In this document: positions 26,080-34,582 of the stretch, piece by piece | How the letters are laid out: every line of letters starts with the position of its first letter | Position numbering within the stretch: position 1 is the first letter of the stretch | Source: Kocuria sp. | Lineage (GTDB): Bacteria; Actinomycetota; Actinomycetes; Actinomycetales; Micrococcaceae | Length of the DNA stretch: 64,000 bases | Assembly: GCF_030530945.1 (NCBI RefSeq) | Contig: NZ_JAUMTZ010000004.1 | Coordinates: 199,081-263,080 of the forward strand | Direction: 5' to 3' | Program-made: the position numbers and the translations under genes | Notes under the pieces: model-generated | The model's input: the letters and a program-made list of their open reading frames with translations, nothing else | What the model was told of the DNA's origin: nothing | Databases searched by the model: none

Positions 26080-27657
26080 GTGTCCCAGCCCATCGCGCTC
26101 GGAACCATCCTGGGGGGCCGCTACAAGGTCAGCGCGTCGCTGCGCAGCACCGCCGAGGGTGACCACGTGCTGCAGGGCGAGGACCAGATCCTGCGCCGCC
26201 GCGTCTCGATCCTCGTGCCCGCCGTGGCCCACGAGTCCACGGTGGTGGACAACGCACGCTCGCTGGCCGGGGGCGCGGGGCACAGCGGCTTCCAGGTCCT
26301 GGACATGGGTCAGACCGAGGACACCACCTACCTGGTCACCTCCTACGCCCCGGCCACGGATCTCCTGGACACCCTGCTGCGCCCCGACGAGGACTCGGAC
26401 GACTACTCCCTCTCGGACGACATCTTCGGCGACTCCCGCCCCACGTCCTCCTCCTCGTACATCTACCAGGAGCCGGACCCCACGCAGCCGCAGCAGCGCG
26501 TGTCCCACGAGGACCCCGCCCGCGACGTCCCGGCCGTCACCCGGTGGGACGACTCCGACGAGGACTACGACGACGCCCCCGCCGCCCCGTCCGTGCGCAA
26601 CCGGCTCGGGATGGCCCGCAGGATCGCCCCCGGGTCCGTGCGCTCCACCCTCTTCGACCGCGCCGCCTCGCGCAACGGCTCCGCCGGGGCCACGGTGGCC
26701 GCAGGGGCCATCGACCCCACCTACGACGGCGACAACCGCTACGAGAGCTACGAGCGCACCGAGGGCAAGCCGGGCCACCTGGACGACCCGCGGTCCGCGG
26801 GCTCCACCGGTGCGGACCCCTCCTCCCCGCACGACCGCCGCCCTGGCGACCAGCTCGACGACGACGCCGCGTCACCGCGCCCTGGAACCGGCACCCCCGC
26901 GCGGGGAAACACCGCCGCTGCCGCGGACTCGCCCGCCCGGAAGAGCACCCCCGTGCCCGCGGACCCCAGCCCCGCGGGTGCCACCGCCGTGGGTGCCACC
27001 CGGGACGAGCACCGGTCTCCCGTGCGGTGGCTGCTCCTGGCACTGCTCACCCTGCTGCTCGTGGCGGCCATCGTGCTGGGGTTCCGCGGTCTGGGATCGC
27101 TCTCCTCCCAGTTCTCCCGGCAGGCACCGCCGCAGCAGAACGCCGCACCGGCCGCGCCGGAAGGTTCCGCGGCGACGTCGTCGCGGCCGACCCCCAGTGC
27201 CTCGCCCGAGGTCGCGGCGGTGAGCCGGGTCACTCCCAACCCCGCATTCATGGCGGACACGGACGCCACGCTGAACCAGGCCACGGACGGCAACCCCGCC
27301 ACGTACTGGCTCAGCTACGGCTTCTCGAACGCCACGTTCGGCAACCTCACCGACTCGGTGGGCCTGGCCGTGCAGCTGAAGGAACCCGCCGCCGCGCAGG
27401 AGCTCACCGTGCAGCAGGCGGACGGCAGCGGCGGGCAGTTCACCGTGTACGTCGCGGACCAGCCCTCCCTGGACGGCGCGGAGCAGGTGGGCTCGGGATC
27501 CTTCACCGGCCCGGAGGTCACCGTCCCGCTCTCCGACGCCGCCCGCACCACCCCGCACGGCTACGTCCTGGTGGTGTGGACCGAGCTGCCGCGGCTCACC
27601 AACCCCATCGGCGGCTACCCGTACGGGCTGCGGATCAGCGAGATCTCGGTGCGCTGA
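26080..27657 (+). CDS. MurJ-associated pseudokinase/discoidin-like membrane protein
   Basis: 525 residues from GTG 26080, with GGGAG 5 nt upstream. Residues 1-100 (GTILGGRYKVSASLRSTAEGDHVLQ to YLVTSYAPATDLLDTLL) resemble a Ser/Thr-kinase N-lobe, but the HRD and DFG motifs are absent, so it is a pseudokinase remnant. A long acidic/Pro/Ser-rich region follows. One membrane helix (WLLLALLTLLLVAAIVLGF) spans about 316-336. The C-terminal extracellular part (ADTDATLNQATDGNPATYWLS to RISEISVR, about 385-525) looks like a galactose-binding/discoidin-type fold. It matches the C-terminal half of the mycobacterial MviN (Rv3910) fusion, so it probably scaffolds or controls MurJ. Confidence 0.8.
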   Translation: MSQPIALGTILGGRYKVSASLRSTAEGDHVLQGEDQILRRRVSILVPAVAHESTVVDNARSLAGGAGHSGFQVLDMGQTEDTTYLVTSYAPATDLLDTLLRPDEDSDDYSLSDDIFGDSRPTSSSSYIYQEPDPTQPQQRVSHEDPARDVPAVTRWDDSDEDYDDAPAAPSVRNRLGMARRIAPGSVRSTLFDRAASRNGSAGATVAAGAIDPTYDGDNRYESYERTEGKPGHLDDPRSAGSTGADPSSPHDRRPGDQLDDDAASPRPGTGTPARGNTAAAADSPARKSTPVPADPSPAGATAVGATRDEHRSPVRWLLLALLTLLLVAAIVLGFRGLGSLSSQFSRQAPPQQNAAPAAPEGSAATSSRPTPSASPEVAAVSRVTPNPAFMADTDATLNQATDGNPATYWLSYGFSNATFGNLTDSVGLAVQLKEPAAAQELTVQQADGSGGQFTVYVADQPSLDGAEQVGSGSFTGPEVTVPLSDAARTTPHGYVLVVWTELPRLTNPIGGYPYGLRISEISVR

Positions 27658-27845
27658 GAGGCCCCCGGGGCGCTTTCTCCGCGCCGCGGGACCTGCCCCA
27701 CGGCCTCCGCCCGGCGCCGCACGCACCACCCCACCCCGCGCGGCGGTACTGCCCCGGGCGGCCGGAATATCTCCGGGCACTCCCCACGTTCTGGGGTGTA
27801 GTCGACCTCCGCACACGCGGTGAACCGTGGAAAGGCTTCCTACCC

Positions 27846-28868
27846 GTGACCACTCAGCCCGGCATCTTCTCGAGCGCCGTCAACCTCAACGTCACCCCGC
27901 AGTCCGCCCCCGCGGACGCGGCCCCCGCGGGCGACGACGCCGTCCACGACGTCGTCATCGTGGGTTCCGGTCCCGCGGGATACACCGCGGCCATCTACAC
28001 CGCCCGCGCGAACCTCAAGCCCGTGGTCCTGGCGGGCTCCGTGACCGCCGGCGGCGAGCTGATGAACACCACCGAGGTGGAGAACTACCCCGGGTTCATC
28101 GACGGCATCATGGGCCCCGAGCTCATGGCGAACATGCAGCAGCAGGCCGAGCGCTTCGGAGCGGACATCCGGTACGAGGACGTGGTGTCGGTGGAGCTGG
28201 ACGGGGAGGTCAAGACCGTGACCGTGGAGGACGGCACCGTGCTCCGCGCCCGTGCCGTGGTCATCTCCACGGGCTCCGCGTACCGCAAGCTCGGGCTTCC
28301 GGACGAGGAGCGGCTGTCCGGCCACGGCGTCTCGTGGTGCGCCACGTGCGACGGGTTCTTCTTCAAGGGCCGCGAGGTGGCCGTGGTGGGCGGTGGAGAC
28401 TCCGCGATCGAGGAGGCCACCTTCCTCACCAAGTTCGCCGACAAGGTCACCCTCATCCACCGGCGCGACCAGTTCCGGGCCTCGGACATCATGAAGCAGC
28501 GTGCGTTCGACGACCCCAAGATCGAGATCCTCTGGAACACCCGGGTGACCGGGATCCGCGGCGAGGACAAGGTGGAGGCGCTCGACCTCCAGGACACCGT
28601 CACCGGCGAGACCGCGCAGCTGCCCGTGGCCGGTGTGTTCGTGGCCATCGGCTCCGACCCGCGTGTGGACCTGGTCCGGGACCAGCTGGAGCTCACCGTG
28701 GACAGCACGATCTCCGTGGACGGCCGCTCCTCCACCACGTCCCTGCCCGGGGTGTTCGCCGCGGGTGACGTGGTGGACCCCACCTACCGCCAGGCCATCA
28801 CCGCCGCCGCATCCGGCTGCGTCGCCGCGGTGGACGTGGAGCACTACCTCGCGGCCCTGGACAGCTGA
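27846..28868 (+). CDS. trxB: Thioredoxin reductase
   Basis: 340 residues from GTG 27846, with GGAAAGG upstream. FAD-binding GSGPAGYTAAIYTARA (about 41-56), redox CATC in WCATCDGFF (about 170), NADPH-binding GGGDSAIEEA (about 185) and FAAGDVVD near the C-terminus are all present. The N-terminal 35 residues (SAPADAAPAGDD) are a low-complexity extension. It pairs with trxA, 76 bp downstream, to keep cytoplasmic thiols reduced. Confidence 0.95.
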   Translation: MTTQPGIFSSAVNLNVTPQSAPADAAPAGDDAVHDVVIVGSGPAGYTAAIYTARANLKPVVLAGSVTAGGELMNTTEVENYPGFIDGIMGPELMANMQQQAERFGADIRYEDVVSVELDGEVKTVTVEDGTVLRARAVVISTGSAYRKLGLPDEERLSGHGVSWCATCDGFFFKGREVAVVGGGDSAIEEATFLTKFADKVTLIHRRDQFRASDIMKQRAFDDPKIEILWNTRVTGIRGEDKVEALDLQDTVTGETAQLPVAGVFVAIGSDPRVDLVRDQLELTVDSTISVDGRSSTTSLPGVFAAGDVVDPTYRQAITAAASGCVAAVDVEHYLAALDS

Positions 28869-28944
28869 TTCCAGAACCAATCGCACCACCCACCCCGTGC
28901 CGCTCCGGAGCCCTCCGGGTGGCAGCCATCGAAAGGAACTGACC

Positions 28945-29280
28945 ATGAGCTCAGCCAAGGACGTCACCGACGCCACCTTCCGCACCGAGGTCCTCGAGAA
29001 CTCCAAGCCCACCATCGTGGACTTCTGGGCCGAGTGGTGCGGTCCCTGCCGCCAGCTCGGACCCGTTCTCGACGCCCTCGCGGCCGAGTACGCCGACCAG
29101 GTGGACGTGGTGAAGGTGAACGTGGACGACAACCCCGCCATCGCCTCGCAGTACGGGATCACCTCCATCCCGGCCGTGTACCTCTTCGCCAACGGGGACG
29201 TGGCCAAGACCTCCATCGGCGCGAAGCCCAAGTCCGCGCTCGAGAAGGAGTTCGGGGAGTACCTCACCCCCTCCGCGTGA
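28945..29280 (+). CDS. trxA: Thioredoxin
   Basis: 111 residues from ATG 28945. The active site is FWAEWCGPCRQL, with the canonical WCGPC. The cis-proline region ITSIPAVYLF is present. It lies downstream of trxB in the same operon, with a strong terminator right after the stop. It reduces protein disulfides, including ribonucleotide reductase. Confidence 0.97.
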   Translation: MSSAKDVTDATFRTEVLENSKPTIVDFWAEWCGPCRQLGPVLDALAAEYADQVDVVKVNVDDNPAIASQYGITSIPAVYLFANGDVAKTSIGAKPKSALEKEFGEYLTPSA

Positions 29281-29288
29281 CACCCACG

Positions 29289-29330
29289 ACCCGGGCCCGT
29301 CGCACCTCCGGTGACACGGGCCCGGGTTTT
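29289..29330 (+). terminator. Intrinsic terminator of trxB-trxA
   Basis: A perfect 12-bp stem, ACCCGGGCCCGT (29289-29300) and ACGGGCCCGGGT (29316-29327), followed by TTTT. It lies 8 bp after the trxA stop. Confidence 0.9.
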
Positions 29331-29395
29331 CTCTGAGACGATGCATGTCAGACCGCCGTCCGCCGGGACGGGAACACTACCCAGAGGAGAACCAC

Positions 29396-30607
29396 GTGCC
29401 GCACCCCCCTCACGGAGCTGCTCTCCGCCACGGCATGACCGACCGGCGGGTGGTGGGCCTCAGAGAGCGCCTGCTGCGCGCTGGCGCCACGGACACCGCT
29501 ATCGCAGTGGATGCGGTGTCCGACCCCTCCGTCTTCGACGGGCCCGTGGACCGCGCGGTGCGGGGTTTCCAGCAGCACAAGGGCCTCATCGTGGACGGCG
29601 TGGTGGGCCCCGAGACGGAGTCGGCGCTCAACGACGCCCAGTACAGTCTGGGTGACCGGCCCCTCTCCTTCCGGGAGGAGCATCCCCTGCACGGCGAGGA
29701 CGTGGCGGAGCTGCAGACCAACCTGTCCCTGTTGGGTTTCTACTACGGCCACCTGGACGGCACGTTCACCCGTCAGACGGAGTACGCCGTGCGGGAGCTG
29801 CAGAGCAGTCTGGGGCTTCCCGCGGACGGTGTGGTGGCACTGGACACCCTCACCGGCCTGGCCCGGGTGAGCAAGAAGATCACCTCGTCCAAGGCCTTTT
29901 CGCTGCGCGACCACCGTCGCCTCGAGAGCCTCAGCGAGGCCCTGCGTGACCGCGAGGTGATCCTGGTTCCTTCGGGGGCGATCACGCAGGAGGACCCAGA
30001 GGGCGCTCCTGAGTTCTTCAACCGTGACCAGGACGAGATCACGCGGGACGTTGCACTGCGCACCTGTGACCTGCTGCGGACCGTGGGCGCTGCCCCCCTG
30101 CTCGTGGACCCCGTCACGACATCCGCAGAGACCCCCTCGGCCTCGGTGACCGTGGCGGGCAGCACCGGGGAGGCTCTGGCCGAGCATCCGGCGGCCCTCG
30201 TGCTGTACCTCCAGTGCGACTGGAACCGCTCCCCCCAGGCCCAGGGAGTTGCCACGTTCTTCTGGGGAGACCCCGCCTCCGGGCAGCCCCACGCCCCCAT
30301 CGGCGAACTGGCCTCCACCATGATTCTCCGAGAGCTGGTGGCCCGGACGGGGGCCCAGGACCTGGGAGCGCACGGCCGCCAGTGGCACGCTCTGCGCTCC
30401 GGGGGAACGGCTGCCGCGTGGGTGGCACTCGGCTACCTCTCCCACCAGGACGAGGCCGCGAACCTCCGCGACGACACCTACCGGGCCCGACTGGCGGAAT
30501 CCCTTCTGTGCGGTCTGCAGCGTGTCCTGACGCGATCCCCGGAGTCCACGGCCACGGGCACCATGAGTCTCAAGGACATCCAGAGCTACTACCGCCGGAA
30601 CCCATGA
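29396..30607 (+). CDS. cwlM: CwlM-like degenerate N-acetylmuramoyl-L-alanine amidase
   Basis: 403 residues from GTG 29396, which has GAGGAG 6 nt upstream; an ATG at 29345 is in frame but lacks such a site. Two peptidoglycan-binding repeats come first (about 15-75 and 90-150, each with VDGVVGPET or ADGVVALDT). Next is an amidase_3-type domain whose active site is broken: VILVPSGA replaces the DPGHGG motif (near 187), LQCDWNRS replaces the SxHxN motif (near 270) and VALGYLSH lacks the VExGFxSN glutamate (near 341). There is no signal peptide. Its place after trxA and before parB is that of mycobacterial CwlM, a PknB-phosphorylated cytoplasmic regulator of MurA. A regulatory role is therefore likely. 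Confidence 0.85.
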   Translation: MPHPPHGAALRHGMTDRRVVGLRERLLRAGATDTAIAVDAVSDPSVFDGPVDRAVRGFQQHKGLIVDGVVGPETESALNDAQYSLGDRPLSFREEHPLHGEDVAELQTNLSLLGFYYGHLDGTFTRQTEYAVRELQSSLGLPADGVVALDTLTGLARVSKKITSSKAFSLRDHRRLESLSEALRDREVILVPSGAITQEDPEGAPEFFNRDQDEITRDVALRTCDLLRTVGAAPLLVDPVTTSAETPSASVTVAGSTGEALAEHPAALVLYLQCDWNRSPQAQGVATFFWGDPASGQPHAPIGELASTMILRELVARTGAQDLGAHGRQWHALRSGGTAAAWVALGYLSHQDEAANLRDDTYRARLAESLLCGLQRVLTRSPESTATGTMSLKDIQSYYRRNP

Positions 30608-30671
30608 GCACTGGGAGCCCTCCTCGCTACTCATGGGATCAGGAGTGGCGGGGCCTCCTCCCCGAAAGACG

Positions 30672-30709
30672 AAGGGCCGCGATGTTTCACGTGAAACATC
30701 GCGGCCCTT
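30672..30709. terminator. 38-bp perfect palindrome with an embedded parS, between convergent cwlM and parB
   Basis: The parS core TGTTTCACGTGAAACA (30683-30698) is extended on both sides by complementary GC-rich flanks (AAGGGCCGCGA and TCGCGGCCCTT). The whole 38 bp is self-complementary. It lies in the 162-bp gap between the cwlM and parB stops. It could therefore both terminate transcription from either side and bind ParB. Confidence 0.75.
30683..30698. other. parS site 1 (perfect)
   Basis: TGTTTCACGTGAAACA, the consensus centromere sequence bound by ParB. It is intergenic, downstream of parB. Confidence 0.95.
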
Positions 30710-30769
30710 GGCGCTTACCCGGCCCGACTAGGCACGTTCACCGACGCACTGGTCAGCCGGTGCGTTGCC

Positions 30770-32527
30770 TCAGGACTCCGGCTCGAGTTTCGGGTCCAGG
30801 ACGTCGATGATGCGGTTCAGGTCCTCCACCGAGGCGAACTCGATGGTCATCTTTCCCTTCCGCGCTCCCAGCTGAATCTTCACGCTGGTGTCGAGCTTGT
30901 CCGAGAAGGCGTCGGCGATGTACCCCAGCCGGTCGTCGTGCCGCGTGGCAGGAGCCTTCCGCCTGCTGGGAGTTTTGGCGGATCCGCCAGACAGAGCGAC
31001 CGCTTCCTCCGTGGCCCGCACCGAGAGACCCTCAGCAACGATCCTCTGAGCCAGCCGCTCCATCTCCACCGGGTCGCTCAGACCGAGCAGGGCCCGCGCG
31101 TGGCCGGAGCTGAGGACGCCCGCCGCCACCCGGCGCTGCACCAGGGCGGGCAGACGCAGCAGGCGCAAGGTGTTGGAGATCTGCGGCCTGGACCGGCCGA
31201 TGCGCTCCGAGAGCTGCTCCTGCGTGGCGCCGAACTCCTCCATCAGCTGCTGGTAGGCGGCCGCCTCCTCGAGAGGGTTCAGCTGGGCGCGGTGCAGGTT
31301 CTCAAGCAGGGCATCCCGGAGGAGGTCGTTGTCCGCGGTGTCTCTGATGATGGCAGGGATGGTGCTCATTCCTGCCTCCTGAACGGCACGCCAGCGACGC
31401 TCCCCCATCACCAGCTCGTACGACTGCTCGCCGCCGTCATGGCTCGGCCGCACCACGATGGGCTGCAGGACCCCGAGCTCACGCACGGAAAACGCCAGCT
31501 CGGCCAGTTCGTCCTCGTCGAAGACCTGGCGTGGCTGCTTCCGGTTCGGGTGGATGTCGGAGACCGGGAGCTCCGCAAAGACCGCTCCAGGGACTGCTTG
31601 CAGAGCGGCATTTCCCTCGGGGGTGTTCTCGCGAGCCGCTGGCTCCCCCGCGTCTCGCCCTCCAGGCTGCCCCGACGCCGCGCTGGAAAGGGCGCCGGAA
31701 CCATCTTCCGAGCTGGTGGGGGACGCTTTCGTGGCTGCCCCCGTTGTGGACTTCACGGGCTCATGCGCCTGCTCCGCTTTCGCGTTCTGCGATTCCTGCG
31801 CGCTGTCGCGCTGAACAGGCGAACTCCTTGTCGCAGCCCCGGATGATACTGCTCCCCCGGCCCCAGCCGTCGTGGCGGGTGCGGGGGCCGATGTTTCACG
31901 TGAAACATCGGGGCCATCAGCTGACTCGCGCTTCGGTGTGGCCCGTCCTGTCTTGATGGGAAGGGTCTCCTGCGCTTCGCTTGCGGTGCCCGGTGAGTCA
32001 CTCTCTGACTCCTCAATCTCCGGTTCGGCCTCCGACGGAAGAAAGAACATGTCCACAGGCCGGCTCACTGAGGTGGTGCTGCGAAGTGCCTGCCCCATGT
32101 CCCGGCGCCGCCGCGTCCCTTGACCCGAGCGGGCGGAAGAACTCCGGCCAGCGGGCGATGTTTCACGTGAAACATCGCCGCTCTGGCGATCCGACCCTCC
32201 ATCACTCCCGCTTTCGGCGCCAGCCGCCGACACTGGCTCGATCGAACCTGTTGCTCCCGCCCCGGTGGAGGATGCAGACGGCGCGGGGGGCGTCTCGGCT
32301 TCCGCGCTCTGACGCCGGGTACCCCGCCCTCGACTGGACGTGGAAGCCGCGCCAGTGCGGTCACCCGAGTTTTTAGCGCTTCCGCGCTCTGGACGGGTGC
32401 GACGCTCCGCGGTCGAATCTTCTTCCGCAGTCCTGTTCGCCTTGGCACCCGCCTCTTCTTCCACGGGTGTTCCACTGGGGATGAGGGCCCCGAGACCCCG
32501 TCCCAGACCGCGACGTCGTTCCACCAC
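30770..32527 (-). CDS. parB: Chromosome partitioning CTPase ParB with a long N-terminal insert
   Basis: 585 residues, far longer than the usual 300-400. It starts [18 protein letters not shown], the typical ParA-interacting tail. About 280 residues of Ser/Thr/Gly/Glu-rich low-complexity sequence follow, then the normal core: [16 protein letters not shown] (about 320), the GERRWRA CTP-binding box (about 373), helix-turn-helix [26 protein letters not shown] (about 430), and a C-terminal dimer domain. The insert twice contains DVSRET (118-123 and 207-212), each encoded by a perfect parS. The start is GTG, with GGAG a few bases upstream. It loads on parS and spreads to organise and segregate the origin region. 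Confidence 0.95.
   Translation of the reverse strand: MVERRRGLGRGLGALIPSGTPVEEEAGAKANRTAEEDSTAERRTRPERGSAKNSGDRTGAASTSSRGRGTRRQSAEAETPPAPSASSTGAGATGSIEPVSAAGAESGSDGGSDRQSGDVSRETSPAGRSSSARSGQGTRRRRDMGQALRSTTSVSRPVDMFFLPSEAEPEIEESESDSPGTASEAQETLPIKTGRATPKRESADGPDVSRETSAPAPATTAGAGGAVSSGAATRSSPVQRDSAQESQNAKAEQAHEPVKSTTGAATKASPTSSEDGSGALSSAASGQPGGRDAGEPAARENTPEGNAALQAVPGAVFAELPVSDIHPNRKQPRQVFDEDELAELAFSVRELGVLQPIVVRPSHDGGEQSYELVMGERRWRAVQEAGMSTIPAIIRDTADNDLLRDALLENLHRAQLNPLEEAAAYQQLMEEFGATQEQLSERIGRSRPQISNTLRLLRLPALVQRRVAAGVLSSGHARALLGLSDPVEMERLAQRIVAEGLSVRATEEAVALSGGSAKTPSRRKAPATRHDDRLGYIADAFSDKLDTSVKIQLGARKGKMTIEFASVEDLNRIIDVLDPKLEPES
31892..31907. other. parS site 2 (perfect, inside parB)
   Basis: TGTTTCACGTGAAACA within the parB coding region, translated as residues 207-212, DVSRET. 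Confidence 0.95.
32159..32174. other. parS site 3 (perfect, inside parB)
   Basis: TGTTTCACGTGAAACA within the parB coding region, translated as residues 118-123, DVSRET. Confidence 0.95.
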
Positions 32528-32674
32528 AGGAGAGTCCTTTCACGCGCTGATGTTCGTCACCATCGTAGCCGGGGCGGTGGCTCCGCATGGGGCTGTGCAT
32601 CTCGTGGCTCGCAGCGGCGACACCTGTGATTACTCGGAGTGGTGCGAAAGAAGCCCCCCATGAAGAAGCCCCGA

Positions 32675-32690
32675 TGTTTCACGTGAAACA
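32675..32690. other. parS site 4 (perfect, between parA and parB)
   Basis: TGTTTCACGTGAAACA, extended to a 30-bp perfect palindrome (32668-32697) by GCCCCGA/TCGGGGC flanks. It lies in the parA-parB gap of about 200 bp, so it may also attenuate read-through into parB. Confidence 0.95.
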
Positions 32691-32726
32691 TCGGGGCCAA
32701 ATCCGCAAGGGACTGACTCTGCCGAG

Positions 32727-33770
32727 TCAGGCTCGCGGATCCCGACTCGCCAGCTCGGCGGCCGCCTCCAGATAGGAGAGCGCTCCGGTGGAGCTGGGGT
32801 CGTACGTGATGACGCTCTGCTGGTAGCTCGGGGCCTCCGAGATGCGGACGGAGCGCGGGATCATGGTCTCCATGACTTCCTCGGGGAAGTGCTGCCGCAC
32901 CTCGTCCGCCACCTGGGAGGCCAGGTTCGTTCGCCCGTCGTACATGGTGAGCAGGATGGAGGAGACCTTGAGGTCCGGGTTCAGGTGCTTTTGGATCATC
33001 TTGATGTTGTTCAGGAGCTGGCTGAGGCCCTCCAGTGCGTAGTACTCGCACTGGATGGGGATCAGCACCTCGGTGGCGGCCACAAAAGCGTTGATGGTCA
33101 GCAGCCCCAGACTCGGCGGGCAGTCGATGAACACGTAGTCCAGCCGCGGGAGCCCCTGTTCTTCCCGGGCCTTGGCGTACTCGGCCAGCGCACGCTGCAG
33201 CCGCTGCTCGCGGGCGACCACCGAGACCAGTTCGATCTCAGCCCCCGCCAGGTCGATGGTGGCCGGAAGCACCCAGAGGTTCTCCATCTCGGGAGACTTG
33301 GTGACCACGTCGGCCACGGGCACCTCGTCGATGAGAATGTCGTAGACGGAGTCGGCGTCCGCCCCGTGCGGGATTCCCAGAGCGGTCGAGGCATTGCCCT
33401 GCGGGTCGTTGTCCACGACCAGCACGTGCTGGCCCTGCTGGGCGAGGGCCACGGCCAGATTGACCGACGTGCTGGTCTTGCCCACGCCACCCTTCTGGTT
33501 GCTGATGGTGATGTACCGCGTGGCAGCAGGGTGCTCGAGATGCACGTTTTTCAGCTTCGCGCGGCGTGTGTTCTCTTCCACGAGTTTCCTCCCCAGGGCG
33601 GTATCCGCCACCGCGTCTTGTGCTGCAAGGCCAACATGGCCTTCTGTTTCACGTGAAACATGCTTGCCACGGTCAGGAACAACTTTTTCCGACTGTGAGG
33701 CGGGATCAGGCGGCAACCCGAAGTCATGTCCGCGGGTGACTGCTCTCTCAGAGTGCTCCGGGGTGCTCAT
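32727..33770 (-). CDS. parA: Chromosome partitioning ATPase ParA
   Basis: 347 residues from ATG 33770, with AAGGG 6 nt upstream; the ATG at 33806 is less favoured. The N-terminal 70 residues are a polar extension that includes HVSRET (37-42), encoded by a perfect parS. The core has the deviant Walker A NQKGGVGKTSTSVN (about 88), VVDNDPQGNAS, and FIDCPPSLGLLTINA. It binds DNA as an ATP dimer and draws ParB-parS complexes apart. It lies upstream of parB in the usual rsmG-parA-parB order. Confidence 0.96.
   Translation of the reverse strand: MSTPEHSERAVTRGHDFGLPPDPASQSEKVVPDRGKHVSRETEGHVGLAAQDAVADTALGRKLVEENTRRAKLKNVHLEHPAATRYITISNQKGGVGKTSTSVNLAVALAQQGQHVLVVDNDPQGNASTALGIPHGADADSVYDILIDEVPVADVVTKSPEMENLWVLPATIDLAGAEIELVSVVAREQRLQRALAEYAKAREEQGLPRLDYVFIDCPPSLGLLTINAFVAATEVLIPIQCEYYALEGLSQLLNNIKMIQKHLNPDLKVSSILLTMYDGRTNLASQVADEVRQHFPEEVMETMIPRSVRISEAPSYQQSVITYDPSSTGALSYLEAAAELASRDPRA
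33645..33660. other. parS site 5 (perfect, inside parA)
   Basis: TGTTTCACGTGAAACA within the 5' part of parA, translated as VSRET (residues 38-42). Confidence 0.95.
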
Positions 33771-33850
33771 CGACGTCCCTTCCGTGGCCGGTGCGTTCCA
33801 CCGCACAGCTTATCGACACCCCGGGTGGGCCCGCCGGGCAACGGCCCAGG

Positions 33851-34582
33851 TCACAGGGACAGGCGGACCACGGTGGTGGGCTCATCCAGCAGATCCCCGC
33901 CCACGGTCAGGACCTCGGAGGACCTCACACCGAAGCGGGAGAACTTCTTGGACGCCTTCTGCAGCTCTGTCTCTGCGCTGCGGCCCTTGAGCGCCAGGAG
34001 CTCACCGGTGCCCCTGAGCAGGGGAAGCGTGATGTCCACGAGACCCACCAGGGCGGCGACTGCGCGGGCGGTCACCACGTCCACGGGCCCCACGTCCTTC
34101 CGGGCCTGCTCGGCACGGGCGCGAAGCACACGAACGTTCTCCAGTCCGAGATCCGCAATGACCTCCTCCAACCACACCACGCGGCGTTCGAGCGGTTCCA
34201 CCAGGGTGATTGTCAGGTCCGGCCGGGCGATGGCCAGGCACAGCCCGGGCAGTCCAGCCCCGGATCCCACGTCCACCACGCGAGCGTCGGGTGCGATCAG
34301 CTCCTGGACCACCGCGCAGTTGAGCACGTGGCGCTCCCACAGCCGCGGTGCCTCACGCGGGCCGATAAGACCCCGGACAATCCCGGAAGACGCCAGGTGC
34401 TCCGTGTAGCGCTGCGCCAGGGGCAGCCGGTCACCAAAGATCTGCTCGGCTGACGCCTCCAGGTCCCCGAGTTCCGGGGCCGGCTGAGGACCCGGGGCAG
34501 AACGCGCGGCCGTCCCGTCCGACACACCGACACCGGGACGGCCCTCGTCCCGAGGGTCCGGCATGCGAGTGTTCCCGGTCAT
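33851..34582 (-). CDS. rsmG: 16S rRNA (guanine527-N7)-methyltransferase
   Basis: 243 residues. RLWERHVLNCAVV (about 82) and VVDVGSGAGLPGLCLAIARPDLTITLVEP (about 101-129), the AdoMet-binding motif I with the GidB-type GAGxPG, are present, followed by TARAVAALVGLVD. The first 30 residues are a variable tail. Its ATG overlaps the jag stop (ATGA at 34579-34582), showing translational coupling. It methylates G527 in 16S rRNA; loss gives low-level streptomycin resistance in other bacteria. Confidence 0.95.
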   Translation of the reverse strand: MTGNTRMPDPRDEGRPGVGVSDGTAARSAPGPQPAPELGDLEASAEQIFGDRLPLAQRYTEHLASSGIVRGLIGPREAPRLWERHVLNCAVVQELIAPDARVVDVGSGAGLPGLCLAIARPDLTITLVEPLERRVVWLEEVIADLGLENVRVLRARAEQARKDVGPVDVVTARAVAALVGLVDITLPLLRGTGELLALKGRSAETELQKASKKFSRFGVRSSEVLTVGGDLLDEPTTVVRLSL

